A stretch of 64,000 nt of DNA, from assembly GCF_000321005.1 (NCBI RefSeq), contig NZ_HE578907.1, positions 603,649 through 667,648 of the forward strand, read 5' to 3'. The translations under genes and the position numbers were made by a program. Below the pieces are notes generated by a model. It searched no databases, was not told the origin of the DNA, and saw nothing but the letters and a program-made list of their open reading frames with translations. Source of the DNA: Anaerococcus senegalensis JC48. Lineage in GTDB: Bacteria > Bacillota > Clostridia > Tissierellales > Peptoniphilaceae. Below, piece by piece: positions 22,484-31,618 of this stretch. Position 1 is the first letter of the stretch, and every line of letters starts with the position of its first letter.

Positions 22484-24950
22484 TTTCTATCCCTTCCTTT
22501 AATTCTTCTGGTTTAGTTGTCATTAACTTATACAATTTTGTATCTTTAGGAAATCTATCTACAAAAGGTACTATTGTGTTTCCGTAGAATAGTAATCCCT
22601 CTCCCTCATTGGAATTTGTGACGTAGGATAACTGATAAAGAGATATATTTAACTTGTTAGCTAAAATTTCCCTATCACCACTAGCTTGATTAAGCATTAA
22701 GATAAAATCAGTGTTATCAAATATATTTTCTATTTCAGGACTGGCTAAAAGGTCCTTTACATTTTGTGTTAATCCTGTTGGAATTCCTCCCCATTTTCTA
22801 AATCTCTTCCAAATTTCTATGGAATATGAGGCTGTTTGTTCTTCTCTTAAAAGCAAATGGAATTCGTCACAGTAATATCTGGTTTCCTTCTTATTTCTAT
22901 TAATAGTTACTCTATTCCACACTTGATCTTGAACAATTAACATACCTATTTTTCTAAGTTGCTTTCCTAATTCCTTAATGTCATAACAAAGAATTCTATT
23001 TCCTGTATCTACATTAGTCCTATGGTTAAATACATTAAGACTACCTTTGACATAAATTTCCATTTCTACCGCTAATTTTTTCCCTACATTTTCTTCTTGT
23101 TTTAAAAGTAAATTATATAAATCTTCTAAAATTGGCATATTTTCAGGAATGGGATTGTCGAAGTAATCCTTATATAATATCGGAAGACATCTATCAATTA
23201 CTGAAGTTTCTTCTGCACTTAATCCTTCCTTTCCTACTACAAGTTCAAACAGTGAAAGAATAAAGTCAGACTTTAAAGATAAGGGATTGTCTTCATCGGC
23301 ATAGTCTACATTTATATCCAACGGGTTTATATAATCCTTACTTGTTGGCGATATTTTTATAACTTCTCCACCTAGTGCCTTAGTTAAATTTCCATACTCA
23401 CCTTCCGGATCACAGATAATGATGTCATCTTGTGTAATTAAAAAAGCATTGGTAATTTCTCTTTTAGCCGAAAAAGATTTACCACTACCAGGCGTTCCAA
23501 GTATTAAACCGTTTGGATTCTTTAAAAGCTTTCTATCTGTCATAATGATGTTACGACTTAAAGCATTTAATCCGTAGTATAAGCTCTCTCCTTCTAAGCA
23601 CAACTCTTCTGTTGTAAAAGGAATAAAGACTGCTGTAGAGCTAGTTGTAAGTCCTCTTTTTATTTCGATTTCATTTTTCCCAAGTGGTAGGGAGGAAATT
23701 AGTCCTTGTTCCTGTCTATAGTTAAGATTTTTCAATACACAATTATGCCTACCTGCTATTGAATTTAGTTGAAAGATTATATTACTCAATTTCTTTCTAC
23801 TTTTTTCCATATTTGTAAACAAAATAGTTATGACAAACATTCTCTCATTATGATTTTGAAGTTCTACCAATAGTTTCTTAGCATCATTACCATAGGTAAT
23901 TAAATCGCTTGGAAGAATATCAATATCATATCCTGATCTTATAGCCTTCTTATTTTCTTCAATTTTCATTTTATCCAAGTCCGTTATTTTTCTTTTAATC
24001 ATCTTTATAGCTTCTGTTTGATCAATGGAATTTATGTGAAATGTTACAATCATATTTTCTTCAACCCCTAAAAATTCTGATAATAATCTATCTGATAATT
24101 CAGGTGCTAGAATTTGCAGAAAGTTTACTTCTCCAAAGTATTCTCCAATTTTAAATTGATTGTGAGATGAAAAGTTAAATGATGCTGGTACTATATAATC
24201 CTTAGTAGATAGTCCACTATATTTTAGGTCTTCAAAGGAAAAAACAAAATTCTTATTCGGATTTAAGATATCGTGAATAACCTTTAACCTTTCATATCCA
24301 CTTAATACATAAGCTTTTACTCCCATCTGCTTAAAGTTATTTAATATATCCATTTCCATTCTTTCAAGTCTTGTAGTTGCCTCTTTTAAATCTTGTGCTT
24401 GTAAGCTAAAGGTGATATACATATATTTAGTAAGTCCATTATTTCCTTTTTGACTCTGGTTTTTTAGCATTTCCCTGTACTCTTTTCGTATTTCATTATA
24501 TGAATCGTTTCTATCCGGAACATTGATATTTTTTTCTACTTCTTCATTTTTTCCTATACGATTAATATATGAAAGTTCTATATCAACACTTGGATCAAAA
24601 TAGTTTAAAAAACTTGAAAATTCATTAAATATACTTTCCTTATCTTCTTCTGTTGAAAGCTGGTAGTTAATATCTAAAAAACGTATCATTTTATTAAATT
24701 TGTTCTTCTCAACTTGGCAAATCCCATTTCTCAACATTCTTAAATAAGGGATTGTTTCCTGAACGCTCTTTTTCTTCTTCCCACCAAAAAAGGAAAGCTT
24801 CTTTTTGGGCTTTCCTTTTTCTTTAGAAATATTTGCTTTTTTCATCTTTTTTTGACTTATACTAATGCTTTTTAAATCTTCTTTTTGTTTTTTTAAATTT
24901 CTTTTTTCTTGATTTAATTTTTTCTGTTGTTTTTTCTGTATTTGATTCAT
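22455..24950 (-). CDS. virB4: VirB4/TraE-like conjugation ATPase
   Basis: An 831-residue ATPase that powers the type IV secretion channel. The N-terminus is lysine-rich. Walker A reads GTPGSGKSF (about residue 484) and Walker [12 protein letters not shown] (about 692). [15 protein letters not shown] and [18 protein letters not shown] are typical of the family. The length matches Gram-positive ICE VirB4 proteins. It overlaps the PrgI gene by 4 bases and the methyltransferase gene by 29 bases. Confidence 0.95.
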   Translation of the reverse strand: MNQIQKKQQKKLNQEKRNLKKQKEDLKSISISQKKMKKANISKEKGKPKKKLSFFGGKKKKSVQETIPYLRMLRNGICQVEKNKFNKMIRFLDINYQLSTEEDKESIFNEFSSFLNYFDPSVDIELSYINRIGKNEEVEKNINVPDRNDSYNEIRKEYREMLKNQSQKGNNGLTKYMYITFSLQAQDLKEATTRLERMEMDILNNFKQMGVKAYVLSGYERLKVIHDILNPNKNFVFSFEDLKYSGLSTKDYIVPASFNFSSHNQFKIGEYFGEVNFLQILAPELSDRLLSEFLGVEENMIVTFHINSIDQTEAIKMIKRKITDLDKMKIEENKKAIRSGYDIDILPSDLITYGNDAKKLLVELQNHNERMFVITILFTNMEKSRKKLSNIIFQLNSIAGRHNCVLKNLNYRQEQGLISSLPLGKNEIEIKRGLTTSSTAVFIPFTTEELCLEGESLYYGLNALSRNIIMTDRKLLKNPNGLILGTPGSGKSFSAKREITNAFLITQDDIIICDPEGEYGNLTKALGGEVIKISPTSKDYINPLDINVDYADEDNPLSLKSDFILSLFELVVGKEGLSAEETSVIDRCLPILYKDYFDNPIPENMPILEDLYNLLLKQEENVGKKLAVEMEIYVKGSLNVFNHRTNVDTGNRILCYDIKELGKQLRKIGMLIVQDQVWNRVTINRNKKETRYYCDEFHLLLREEQTASYSIEIWKRFRKWGGIPTGLTQNVKDLLASPEIENIFDNTDFILMLNQASGDREILANKLNISLYQLSYVTNSNEGEGLLFYGNTIVPFVDRFPKDTKLYKLMTTKPEELKEGIEIDRQREVKN

Positions 24951-25285
24951 TTACTCCTTTCCTTTCTTTGTTTCTTTATATCATAAATACATTCTGTCTT
25001 GTATATCCTTATACTTGTCTGTCTTTTCTTATCTATAATATACTTTAAATATTTTTCAAAATAGATCCCGTCCTTTTCATAAAGAGTTGCAAATATTATA
25101 GGAAAAGACACACCTATCATAATTAACATAGATAGGTCATTAGGCAGCACTTTTTTTACCATTAAATATACTGGAAAGCCTATTAGACCTGCAATTGTAA
25201 AGCCAATTAATTGTCTTTTTGTTAGATTTAGAGCTACCTTTGTTTTTACTTTTGTTAAGTCCTTTGGGACATTTACATAAGCCAT
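24947..25285 (-). CDS. PrgI-family conjugation membrane protein
   Basis: A 112-residue protein with MAYVNVPKDLTKVKTKVA at the N-terminus, two membrane segments (about 30-47 and 52-68) and then YEKDGIYFEKYLKYI. This is the usual pattern of PrgI proteins, encoded directly upstream of virB4 in Gram-positive conjugative elements (VirB3-like position). Start and stop overlap both neighbours, so translation is coupled. Confidence 0.88.
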   Translation of the reverse strand: MAYVNVPKDLTKVKTKVALNLTKRQLIGFTIAGLIGFPVYLMVKKVLPNDLSMLIMIGVSFPIIFATLYEKDGIYFEKYLKYIIDKKRQTSIRIYKTECIYDIKKQRKERSK

Positions 25286-25545
25286 TATTCTAAACCCTCT
25301 AAGTAAAAGCCATATATATCTTCTCTGTTCAGATCTTCTAATGATTTTCCCATATTCACTGCTATTTCTAATACTTTTTCATTCGTTTCTTCTCTATTAT
25401 CTAAAACTTCCGATGTTTTTCTTATAATCATTCTATTTTGTATTTCTCTTGTAATATATCCCCCTATTAAAAGTATTGGGAGTCCTATTGTTCCAAGTGT
25501 TTTTAAATTAATTTTTTTGTCCTTTTTTCTTCTAATTTTCATCAT
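25285..25545 (-). CDS. Hypothetical 86-aa single-pass membrane protein of the transfer operon
   Basis: I do not recognise the family. It has a very basic N-terminus (MMKIRRKKDKKIN), one membrane helix (about 17-33), then an acidic, helical tail. The stop overlaps the PrgI start by one base, so it is part of the mating-channel operon. Confidence 0.65.
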   Translation of the reverse strand: MMKIRRKKDKKINLKTLGTIGLPILLIGGYITREIQNRMIIRKTSEVLDNREETNEKVLEIAVNMGKSLEDLNREDIYGFYLEGLE

Positions 25546-25559
25546 CTTCTCCTTTTTTA

Positions 25560-26423
25560 TTAATGAGCATTTAAAATTGATTTTGCAATACTTCCTGATT
25601 TCATCATAGTTATACCAAGTATTAAGGTGTATCCTAGTAATTCAAAAATACTTTTGTGTATGTCTGATATATTTAAAGTCTTAACAAGTACGGCATAAAT
25701 TCCTACGCATATAAGTAGGAATAAACCTTGCAAGCCAAGTGCGAAGAGCCCTCTTATATAGTTTGTTCCAATACTTCCCCATTCTTTATTGCCCATTGTG
25801 GCAAAAGGTATGGCGCAAACTGAAGTATAAATATATATTTCTATCATCCTGCCGTATAGAATAACTGTAATTAGTATTGATATCCCTTGAATTATCATCT
25901 TTACAATTGATGTCTCTAGTACTATAGTCATTAATTTTCCTATTGACTCTCCTTTTAGGCTATCTACCATATTAGCTATATCACCTGGAGAAACTTTTGC
26001 ACTAGCATTTGCCACACCTGCTGCCTTTCCTATTAAATTCTGTGCCACATCAAATACTGCCATAGAAAAGTCAAAAGCATGAGATACAAGCCATACTGCT
26101 ATCCACATTTTTATCATATATTTAAAAAAATCAAAGGTATCTGTGTCATGCATATTATTTTTGTTCATTACCATTTGAATTAATTCAATACATAGTACAG
26201 CCGTTATGATAAGACCTGCTATGGGAAGTATAACATTTTCTGAAATAGACTTTATGAAGTGGAAAACCTCCGAGTTCCATCCACTCGGAGTCTTTCCTAC
26301 CTCATTTGCTATCGTTGATACTTTGTCATTTATATCAAGGAGCATTCCGCTTAAATTTTCCTTGATCATATCAATAAGTATCTCCGAAAAAAACTCTTTG
26401 ATCTTATCTACTATATTAAACAT
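25560..26423 (-). CDS. TrbL/VirB6-like polytopic channel protein
   Basis: A 287-residue protein with about six membrane segments. The conserved stretch YIYTSVCAIPFATMGNKEW followed by a glycine-containing helix is typical of the TrbL/CD0411-like proteins of CTn elements. It is presumed to form the inner-membrane part of the channel. It lies between the Maff2-like small protein and the PrgI block, as in other elements of this type. Confidence 0.87.
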   Translation of the reverse strand: MFNIVDKIKEFFSEILIDMIKENLSGMLLDINDKVSTIANEVGKTPSGWNSEVFHFIKSISENVILPIAGLIITAVLCIELIQMVMNKNNMHDTDTFDFFKYMIKMWIAVWLVSHAFDFSMAVFDVAQNLIGKAAGVANASAKVSPGDIANMVDSLKGESIGKLMTIVLETSIVKMIIQGISILITVILYGRMIEIYIYTSVCAIPFATMGNKEWGSIGTNYIRGLFALGLQGLFLLICVGIYAVLVKTLNISDIHKSIFELLGYTLILGITMMKSGSIAKSILNAH

Positions 26424-26424
26424 T

Positions 26425-26640
26425 TTATTTTAACACGTTTGCTAATAGCGGTATTAGTTTTAAACCTATGAGTACAATTCCCCCTCCAGCCATAAGCTGC
26501 TTAATACCTTGAGATTTAGCACCAGGGTTGTCATTCCCATAACCTTCCATCAGGTTGATAACACCCCATGCTCCAAGCCCTGCACCAATTGCTGTAACTA
26601 ATATTTTTAATACATTTACTGCTTGTGTAAAAAATTCCAT
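26425..26640 (-). CDS. Maff2-family small membrane protein (VirB2-like)
   Basis: 71 residues with two hydrophobic helices around a glycine-rich loop (GYGNDNPGAKSQGIKQLMAGGG). This is the hallmark of Maff2 proteins, proposed as the pilin or VirB2-like subunit of ICE transfer systems. It is immediately followed by the TrbL-like gene. Confidence 0.87.
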   Translation of the reverse strand: MEFFTQAVNVLKILVTAIGAGLGAWGVINLMEGYGNDNPGAKSQGIKQLMAGGGIVLIGLKLIPLLANVLK

Positions 26641-26964
26641 TTATATTTCCTCCTCTTTTTCTTCTTTTTTAATTTTATTTATGTGCTTTACGATAAAATT
26701 TTTAAATGTCTTGTCTTCTTTTTTTGTTTCCTTAAAATATCCAAAAATATGGATGTATTCTCCACTTTTAAATTCCTTCACACTTTTTGCCTTTTCACCG
26801 TAGAGATTACAGTAGATATATTCTTTTTTAACCTTTCCTTCTTCTTTGTTCTTTCTAACTATTGTGAAGTTAGCTACCTCTTTTTCTCCTTCCTTTGTAT
26901 CTATTGCAGTTATTTTTATTTCTCCTACTAGATTTCCATTAATATTTAGCATGTCTCTTTCCAT
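26641..26964 (-). CDS. ssb: Single-stranded DNA-binding protein, ICE type
   Basis: A 107-residue OB-fold protein (MLNINGNLVGEIKI, EYIYCNLYGEKAKSVKEF, GEYIHIFGYFKE), shorter than housekeeping SSB (about 150 or more) and lacking the acidic C-terminal hexapeptide tail. It probably coats transferred single strands. AAAGGAG stands about 9 bases before the ATG, and a terminator hairpin ends only about 20 bases upstream. Confidence 0.8.
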   Translation of the reverse strand: MERDMLNINGNLVGEIKITAIDTKEGEKEVANFTIVRKNKEEGKVKKEYIYCNLYGEKAKSVKEFKSGEYIHIFGYFKETKKEDKTFKNFIVKHINKIKKEEKEEEI

Positions 26965-26985
26965 TTGTTCTATCTCCTTTATTCC

Positions 26986-27016
26986 ATAAAAAAAGCGATA
27001 GTTTTCTCTATCGCTT
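26986..27016 (-). terminator. Terminator hairpin directly before ssb
   Basis: Arms AAGCGATAG/CTATCGCTT (26993-27001, 27008-27016) followed on the minus strand by a T run, then at once the ssb ribosome binding site. A short reading frame with a strong ribosome binding site lies just upstream, the layout of an attenuator. Confidence 0.75.
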
Positions 27017-27055
27017 CTACTTCTAATTCATTAATATTTCATTTTTCTCTGTATC

Positions 27056-27088
27056 TTATTTTTTCGGCTCATCTCTTATATATTTCAT
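27056..27088 (-). CDS. Ten-codon candidate leader peptide (MKYIRDEPKK)
   Basis: ATG at 27088 is preceded by AAAGGAGGAAGA and the frame stops after ten codons at 27056. It sits between the abi terminator (27106-27137) and the hairpin in front of ssb. Either it is a leader peptide that controls read-through into ssb, or it is the stump of a longer ICE gene. Confidence 0.4.
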   Translation of the reverse strand: MKYIRDEPKK

Positions 27089-27105
27089 TCTTCCTCCTTT
27101 GGGCA

Positions 27106-27137
27106 TAAAAAAACACCGAAATGTTTTTTTTCGGTGT
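27106..27137 (-). terminator. Intrinsic terminator after the abi gene
   Basis: Arms ACACCGAA/TTCGGTGT (27113-27120, 27130-27137) followed by a T run on the minus strand. Confidence 0.85.
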
Positions 27138-27155
27138 AAATTTCTCTATTTAATT

Positions 27156-28019
27156 TTATGGTTTTAGTAATTCTTTCCAGTTTTCTATAAAACCAACATG
27201 TCTTAATTCAATATTTTCATATCTTGCTATTAGTTCCGTTAGATCATGATAAAATTTTTTGTAATTTTCTTCTTCAGAAACTATTTTAAGATTTACTAAT
27301 GTAGCAAATATTGTGTTGTTTGAAATATTCTTTTTTAAATAATCTTTATATAGCTTTGGTGATTTTGTAAGCTTTGCTCCATATAGCCTGCCATAATGGG
27401 CACATATATTTCTTATATAGGCAAAATTTTCTATCCAAGATTCAAAGTAATGGTAGTCTGTATGAAAGACTTTTGCAATTTTACTTTTATCTTCATTTTT
27501 CATATTCTTATACATTTTAGATAAAGTTCCAAAACTTGCTACTTCTATCACTGCATAGAGTGGAATTTCTCCACCTTCATAATTGTCTTTAAAGTTTTTT
27601 ATAAATGGTGAGCGTCTATTTCTTTTAACTTCCCTTGCTAATTCTTCTAGTACCCTTTCTTGTTCCTTTTGTTTCTCAAAATTATTCATATCTTTATATG
27701 AAAAGTTCCCATATCTTAAAGAAAAATAGTTTGTGATAACTGCTCTTAAAGAAACCTCAATATGCTCTATTGTTTCAAATATAAGCTGTCTAAGTTCTCT
27801 ATCAAATTTATATAAACTTACAATATCTTCAAAACTTATTCCTGATATATATCTTCCATCTTTTTTTAATGTGATACTATAAGCTTTAATCAGCCTGTAA
27901 TAGGATATTCTTCCAAGAATTTTCTTAGCATAAGTTTTATCTTCTACTAAAAGTCCTAAGTCTATTAAGTTTTTTACTTGATTTTCTATACTAATCGGTT
28001 CTTGATGAATTTTTTTCAT
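27156..28019 (-). CDS. Abi_2 (AbiD/AbiF-like) HEPN abortive-infection protein
   Basis: The 287 residues from ATG 28019 carry the Abi_2 family pattern: YYRLIKAYSI, YKFDRELRQLIFETIEHIEVSLR, then the HEPN ribonuclease motif R-x4-H in YIRNICAHYGRL (R203, H208). A frame extends to 28058, but AGGAG five bases before 28019 fixes the start. AbiD/AbiF proteins stop phage by shutting down infected cells; HEPN members are thought to cleave RNA, and this family has been linked to the ancestry of Cas13. It has its own promoter, a leader RNA and a terminator, so it is an autonomous defence cassette within the ICE. Confidence 0.88.
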   Translation of the reverse strand: MKKIHQEPISIENQVKNLIDLGLLVEDKTYAKKILGRISYYRLIKAYSITLKKDGRYISGISFEDIVSLYKFDRELRQLIFETIEHIEVSLRAVITNYFSLRYGNFSYKDMNNFEKQKEQERVLEELAREVKRNRRSPFIKNFKDNYEGGEIPLYAVIEVASFGTLSKMYKNMKNEDKSKIAKVFHTDYHYFESWIENFAYIRNICAHYGRLYGAKLTKSPKLYKDYLKKNISNNTIFATLVNLKIVSEEENYKKFYHDLTELIARYENIELRHVGFIENWKELLKP

Positions 28020-28029
28020 TTTTTCTCCT

Positions 28030-28084
28030 AAAATCAAATGACCCGACTTGGTCCGCATTGTTAAGAGGCGTGTCGGGTACTGTT
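28030..28084 (-). ncRNA. abiF-type leader RNA (candidate RNA antitoxin or regulator)
   Basis: Between the promoter and abi the transcript folds into a stem ACCCGAC/GTCGGGT (28072-28078 with 28041-28047), containing an inner CGC/GCG stem (28068-28070 with 28054-28056), an 11-base loop and an asymmetric GACCAA bulge. A conserved RNA called the abiF RNA motif has been described directly upstream of abiF genes. Position and shape fit; I cannot align it to the model, so the class is an inference. Confidence 0.6.
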
Positions 28085-28090
28085 GACATT

Positions 28091-28119
28091 ATTATATGTT
28101 ATAAAATATTTTTTGTCAA
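28091..28119 (-). promoter_or_regulatory. Sigma-A promoter of the abi RNA and gene
   Basis: Minus strand: TTGACA (28119-28114), 17-base spacer, TATAAT (28096-28091), a perfect consensus. Transcription should start near 28084. Confidence 0.85.
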
Positions 28120-28170
28120 GTATTTCCTTTTAATCTTTCCTAAATAGCTATCTTACTTCTAATTTTAAAT

Positions 28171-28971
28171 TTATTCATCTAATATTTCAACTACCATACT
28201 CTCTTTTAACTTAACCTCATCTTTTCTCTGCAGGTATTTCTCTATGTCAAATATATTTCTCTTATCATAATCTTCAAGGAACTTATAATTCTTATGTTTG
28301 GTTATGTCAAATTTATCTGAAAGAAATGGTCTAACTCCTCTTAATTGGTAGATACATTTCCCACCATCCATTACAGTTATTTCATCTTGACTCATTAATT
28401 CTTTTCCAGTTTTTTGATAGTTTAAACCAAAACTCTTTTGATTTGATCTTGTTTCTGATGTGTTATATAGGTCTATGGTTTCTTTGCCTAGGCTTTCAGA
28501 TAATTCTTTTAATGTTGTTCTTTCTTTGCCTCCTAAAAATAACGTCGAATCACAATTGCCAACTATGGTATCTGCATTATCTTTATAGATACTTTTTAGT
28601 TGTGATTGTGCTTGTAATATTATACAAGCTGATATTTCTCTACTTCTAATAGTTGCTATCAGCTTTTCAAATTTAGGAATTAAGCCGATATTTGCGAATT
28701 CATCAAGTAGGCATCTCACATGAACAGGAAGTCTTCCGCCATATTCATCATCTGCTTTATCACATAATAGATTAAATAATTGTGAGTACATTATTGATAC
28801 TACAAAGTTAAATGTATCATCTGTATCCGATATTATTACGAATAAAGCTGTTTTCTTTTCTCCAAGTGTATCAAGCTCCAGTTCATCTTCTTTCATTAAG
28901 TCCCTAAGTTCCTGAATATCAAATGGAGCAAGCCTTGCTCCACAGGATATAAGGATTGATTTGGCAGTTTT
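28171..28971 (-). pseudogene. virD4: VirD4/TraG coupling protein, C-terminal part (interrupted by the IME)
   Basis: The open frame from the IME end encodes about 266 residues beginning KTAKSILISCGARLAPFDIQ. It carries Walker B CLLDEFANIG, ILQAQSQLKSIYKD and GNCDSTLFLGG, all typical of VirD4-type coupling proteins. The N-terminal part with Walker A lies 17 kb away at 46177-47178. Joining the two at the shared GGA codon gives ...YKLAAG-KTAKSIL..., the uninterrupted family sequence, and a protein of about 600 residues. As it stands the gene cannot make a functional coupling protein, although an internal ATG at 28896 could give a useless fragment. Confidence 0.9.
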
Positions 28972-28997
28972 TCCTGTAACAACTTGTCAAGGACTTT

Positions 28998-29183
28998 TTA
29001 ATCATTTTTTATCGCTTTTTGATGTTTTTCTCTATCCATTTCTCTAAGAATTATGCGTTTTAATTTGTCTTGCATTGTTTCCGTTGCATTTTCATTAAAG
29101 TGAACAACAACCTCATAGGTTGCTTTACCAATTTTCTTTATAGTTTTTGTTCCTGTATTCTGTTCATTTTTATTTTCGTGCAT
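28998..29183 (-). CDS. tnpW: TnpW-family transposon protein
   Basis: A 61-residue protein with the family core KIGKATYEVVVHFNENATETMQDKLKRIILRE. TnpW is the small conserved protein at the end of Tn4451/Tn4453 opposite tnpX; its function is unknown. Here it also ends about 20 bases from the element end. AGGAGG precedes the ATG by about 8 bases, with a terminator hairpin just upstream. Confidence 0.85.
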   Translation of the reverse strand: MHENKNEQNTGTKTIKKIGKATYEVVVHFNENATETMQDKLKRIILREMDREKHQKAIKND

Positions 29184-29209
29184 ATATTTTTCCTCCTGTT
29201 TGTTTCGAT

Positions 29210-29244
29210 AAAAAAGACGATTAGATTTTTAATTTTCTAATCGC
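29210..29244 (-). terminator. Terminator hairpin directly before tnpW
   Basis: Arms CGATTAGA/TCTAATCG (29218-29225, 29236-29243) with a T run on the minus strand, then the tnpW ribosome binding site. The leader before it contains AGGTGGAAAG (about 29326-29336) and a 13-codon frame (MKRYKSMPEIIKM). Confidence 0.75.
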
Positions 29245-29341
29245 CTTTTAAGTGTCATATTTACATTTTTATTATCTCTGGCATACTTTTATACCTTTTC
29301 ATACTTAAAGTCTTTAATAGTGGCTTTCCACCTCTTTTTAT

Positions 29342-30043
29342 CTATAAAGATTCTCCTACATCATAGTTCATTTTTTTATTTCCTCCTTGATGTCTTAGTT
29401 TTTCTTTATCTTCTTCATACCATTTTAAGATTGTTGCATAGTGGTTTTGATAGGTCTTGCCACTACTTTTCATGTATCTTGATAGTTTATTTATCATTAT
29501 TTCTGTGTGTGAGTTTAATTTTTCTTTAAGGTTCTTGTATTCTTCTTTGCTTAACCTTACATTTTTGAATTCTCCATAAAAGATGGGGGTGGACTGTTCT
29601 TCTCTCCCCTTATCTATACTAACCTTATCTAATCTACCCTTATCTATACTGGGTTGACCACTTGACAACCTTTGGTTAACCAGATGACAACCAACTTTTT
29701 CTTCTGAAATATATGCTCCATTTTCCGTCTGATAAAGCTGTTGTTTCTGCTCTATATACATTGTTGGCTTATATCTGTCTTTTCTAATATAGTTATTTAT
29801 CTTCCAATGAGTAATGACGATAATTCCCTGATCAAAGACTATCACAAAGCCTTTGGCAATAAGTATTTTTAGGTCATCTTCATTAGCTCCGATAATTTTG
29901 ATGATTTTCTTAGGATTATTTACAAAACCGTCATCATCTGCCCTCATTGATAAATGAAAATACAGGCATTGACTACTTAGTGGCATATCCAAAAATAAGT
30001 CGCTATCCACTATCTTTAGTGAAAACATTCTTTTATCTGCCAT
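29342..30043 (-). CDS. Replisome-organizer/DnaD-like replication protein
   Basis: A 233-residue protein. The N-terminal half (MADKRMFSLKIVDSDLFLDM, SQCLYFHLSMRADDDGFVNN) matches the winged-helix phage replisome-organizer type, and the C-terminal helix region (SGKTYQNHYATILKWYEED) resembles DnaD tails. It probably loads the host helicase for IME replication. Its start follows the terminator of the upstream nuclease gene by about 22 bases. Confidence 0.7.
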   Translation of the reverse strand: MADKRMFSLKIVDSDLFLDMPLSSQCLYFHLSMRADDDGFVNNPKKIIKIIGANEDDLKILIAKGFVIVFDQGIIVITHWKINNYIRKDRYKPTMYIEQKQQLYQTENGAYISEEKVGCHLVNQRLSSGQPSIDKGRLDKVSIDKGREEQSTPIFYGEFKNVRLSKEEYKNLKEKLNSHTEIMINKLSRYMKSSGKTYQNHYATILKWYEEDKEKLRHQGGNKKMNYDVGESL

Positions 30044-30064
30044 GCTATCCTACCTTTCTTCAAA

Positions 30065-30100
30065 TAAAAAAAGACGATAGTTTTTACTTCTACCGCCTTT
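30065..30100 (-). terminator. Terminator after the YhcG-like gene and before the replication gene
   Basis: Imperfect stem GCGGTAG/CTATCGT (with G-U pairs) and a T run on the minus strand, about 22 bases before the next start. Confidence 0.7.
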
Positions 30101-30114
30101 TGTTAGTTCATATT

Positions 30115-31188
30115 TTATTTTTCTGAATCTAATTCTTTTATAGACTCTTCTATTTCTTCAATAGATGGTAAGCTACTTTTATATTCCTGCTCAAGTAATT
30201 TGCTAATTTCATACTTACTTATTCCTATAGGCTGTGAGATATTTTCAAGCGAATATTCAGCGACTACATTATCTTTATCTCTGCAAATTAGTATTCCTAT
30301 AGTTTGATTATCACTATTTGATTTCATATTCTTATTTACAGCTGTTACATAAAAATTGAGTTGACCTGCAAATTCCGGCTTAAATTTTTCTGTCTTTAAT
30401 TCTACTACAACATAGGAGTGTAGTTTAACATGATAGAAAAGTAAGTCCATATAAAAATCACTTTCTCCAACCTTGATATGGACTTGCCTACCCATGTAAG
30501 AAAATCCTGTCCCAAGTTCCAAAAGAAAAGAAGTTATTTGATTTACTAATGCTTCTTCCAACTCTCTTTCATCATATTTATCCCTTATTGTTAGAAAATC
30601 AAAGTTGTATGGATCTTTTATTGTTTGCTTAGCTAATTCAGATTGGACAGCCGGTAATCTATTATCAAAATTAGTAACTGCATTCCCAACCCTTTTATAT
30701 AAATCTCCATCAATCTGATGTTCCAAAACCGTCCTGCTCCATCCATTTTCAATAGTCTTATCTATATAAAACAAAGCCTCTTTGACATCTTTACACTTAT
30801 ACATAATCCTTTGATTATGTCCCCAAGGAATACTTTTTATTCTTCTTTCAATATCCGATAATTGGGTTACAGCTTGTAACCCAATTAGGTAATCATTATA
30901 AAAGTTATACCAATATCTTATGTGTTTTAAGTTTACGGCTGAAAATCCTCCCATGTCTGGAAATTCTTTTCTTAAATCACTACTCAATAATTTTAGAAAA
31001 CTATCACCCCAAGAATATTGCTTTTGTTTTTCAACAATTTCTTTACCTAAGTTCCAATACAAATCAAGCAACTCATAATTAACTTTTACTGCTGCTTTTA
31101 ATTGACTGCGTCTAACTTTTTCCTTCAAATCTGAAAGTAATTTTTTATATTCACTATCTCCTATAATAGCTACATCTTTTTTATCCAT
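30115..31188 (-). CDS. YhcG/DUF1016 PDDEXK nuclease-domain protein
   Basis: A 357-residue protein with the DUF1016 N-terminal region (YWNLGKEIVEKQKQYSWGDSFL, HIRYWYNFY, SIPWGHNQRI) and a C-terminal PDDEXK-like core: DFYMDLLFYH followed by YVVVELKTEKFKPEFAGQLNFYV. Members are predicted nucleases carried by mobile elements, often with defence loci; the role is not settled. The start is ATG 31188, which has GGAG 8 bases upstream; the GTG at 31197 overlaps that site. Confidence 0.85.
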   Translation of the reverse strand: MDKKDVAIIGDSEYKKLLSDLKEKVRRSQLKAAVKVNYELLDLYWNLGKEIVEKQKQYSWGDSFLKLLSSDLRKEFPDMGGFSAVNLKHIRYWYNFYNDYLIGLQAVTQLSDIERRIKSIPWGHNQRIMYKCKDVKEALFYIDKTIENGWSRTVLEHQIDGDLYKRVGNAVTNFDNRLPAVQSELAKQTIKDPYNFDFLTIRDKYDERELEEALVNQITSFLLELGTGFSYMGRQVHIKVGESDFYMDLLFYHVKLHSYVVVELKTEKFKPEFAGQLNFYVTAVNKNMKSNSDNQTIGILICRDKDNVVAEYSLENISQPIGISKYEISKLLEQEYKSSLPSIEEIEESIKELDSEK

Positions 31189-31337
31189 TCTAATCACTCC
31201 AATCTGATTCTTTATTTTATTCTGTTTCTAACGCCAATGGTGGGAGTTTTAATATTTTTATCACAATCAGCTTACGGTAAACAAGCTCATTTTATCATTA
31301 CACATTTAGTTTAATTAATGTGATTATACCAAAAATG

Positions 31338-31516
31338 TTAAATCTTTTCTATCTCTCCCTCTCTCTCTTTATCTATCTCTTTATCTATCTCTATATCTTT
31401 CTCTATCTCTTGTCGGACATGGGTTGGACTCATTAAGGACAATGTCCTCTGTTTATTTTATCTGTGAAAAATTCCTCTTTTAATTTTATCCAATAATATC
31501 TTTTGTTTGTTGCCAT
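31338..31516 (-). pseudogene. Remnant of a phage-type replisome organizer gene
   Basis: After a good ribosome binding site (AGAGAGGAG), ATG 31516 begins MATNKRYYWIKLKEEFFTDK, the classic N-terminus of the replisome-organizer family, but stops after 27 codons. Just downstream a frame starting MSPTHVRQEIEKDIEIDK encodes the E/I/D/K repeat linker found in the middle of such proteins, then stops. The middle of the gene and the C-terminal domain are missing. The TCTATC-like repeats at 31347-31410 are the DNA form of this linker. Confidence 0.7.
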
Positions 31517-31533
31517 ATCTGCTCCTCTCTTGA

Positions 31534-31574
31534 TTTTCGATAATCGAAATTCTTGATTTCCGATTTTCGGAAGT
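31534..31574. promoter_or_regulatory. Two tandem palindromes upstream of the replisome-organizer remnant
   Basis: TTTCGAT-A-ATCGAAA and TTCCGA-TTT-TCGGAA lie about 5 bp apart, 20-60 bases before the remnant start. They look like a two-site operator. No repressor gene is adjacent. Confidence 0.5.
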
Positions 31575-31618
31575 CTTGTTATTGTGGTTATTTAAGGGTG
31601 TAACTTTTCGTTACTCCC

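Noticed and set aside
31347..31410. TCTATC-type simple repeats as a phase-variation tract
   Set aside because: They translate into the E/I/D/K linker of a replisome-organizer remnant, which explains the repetition.
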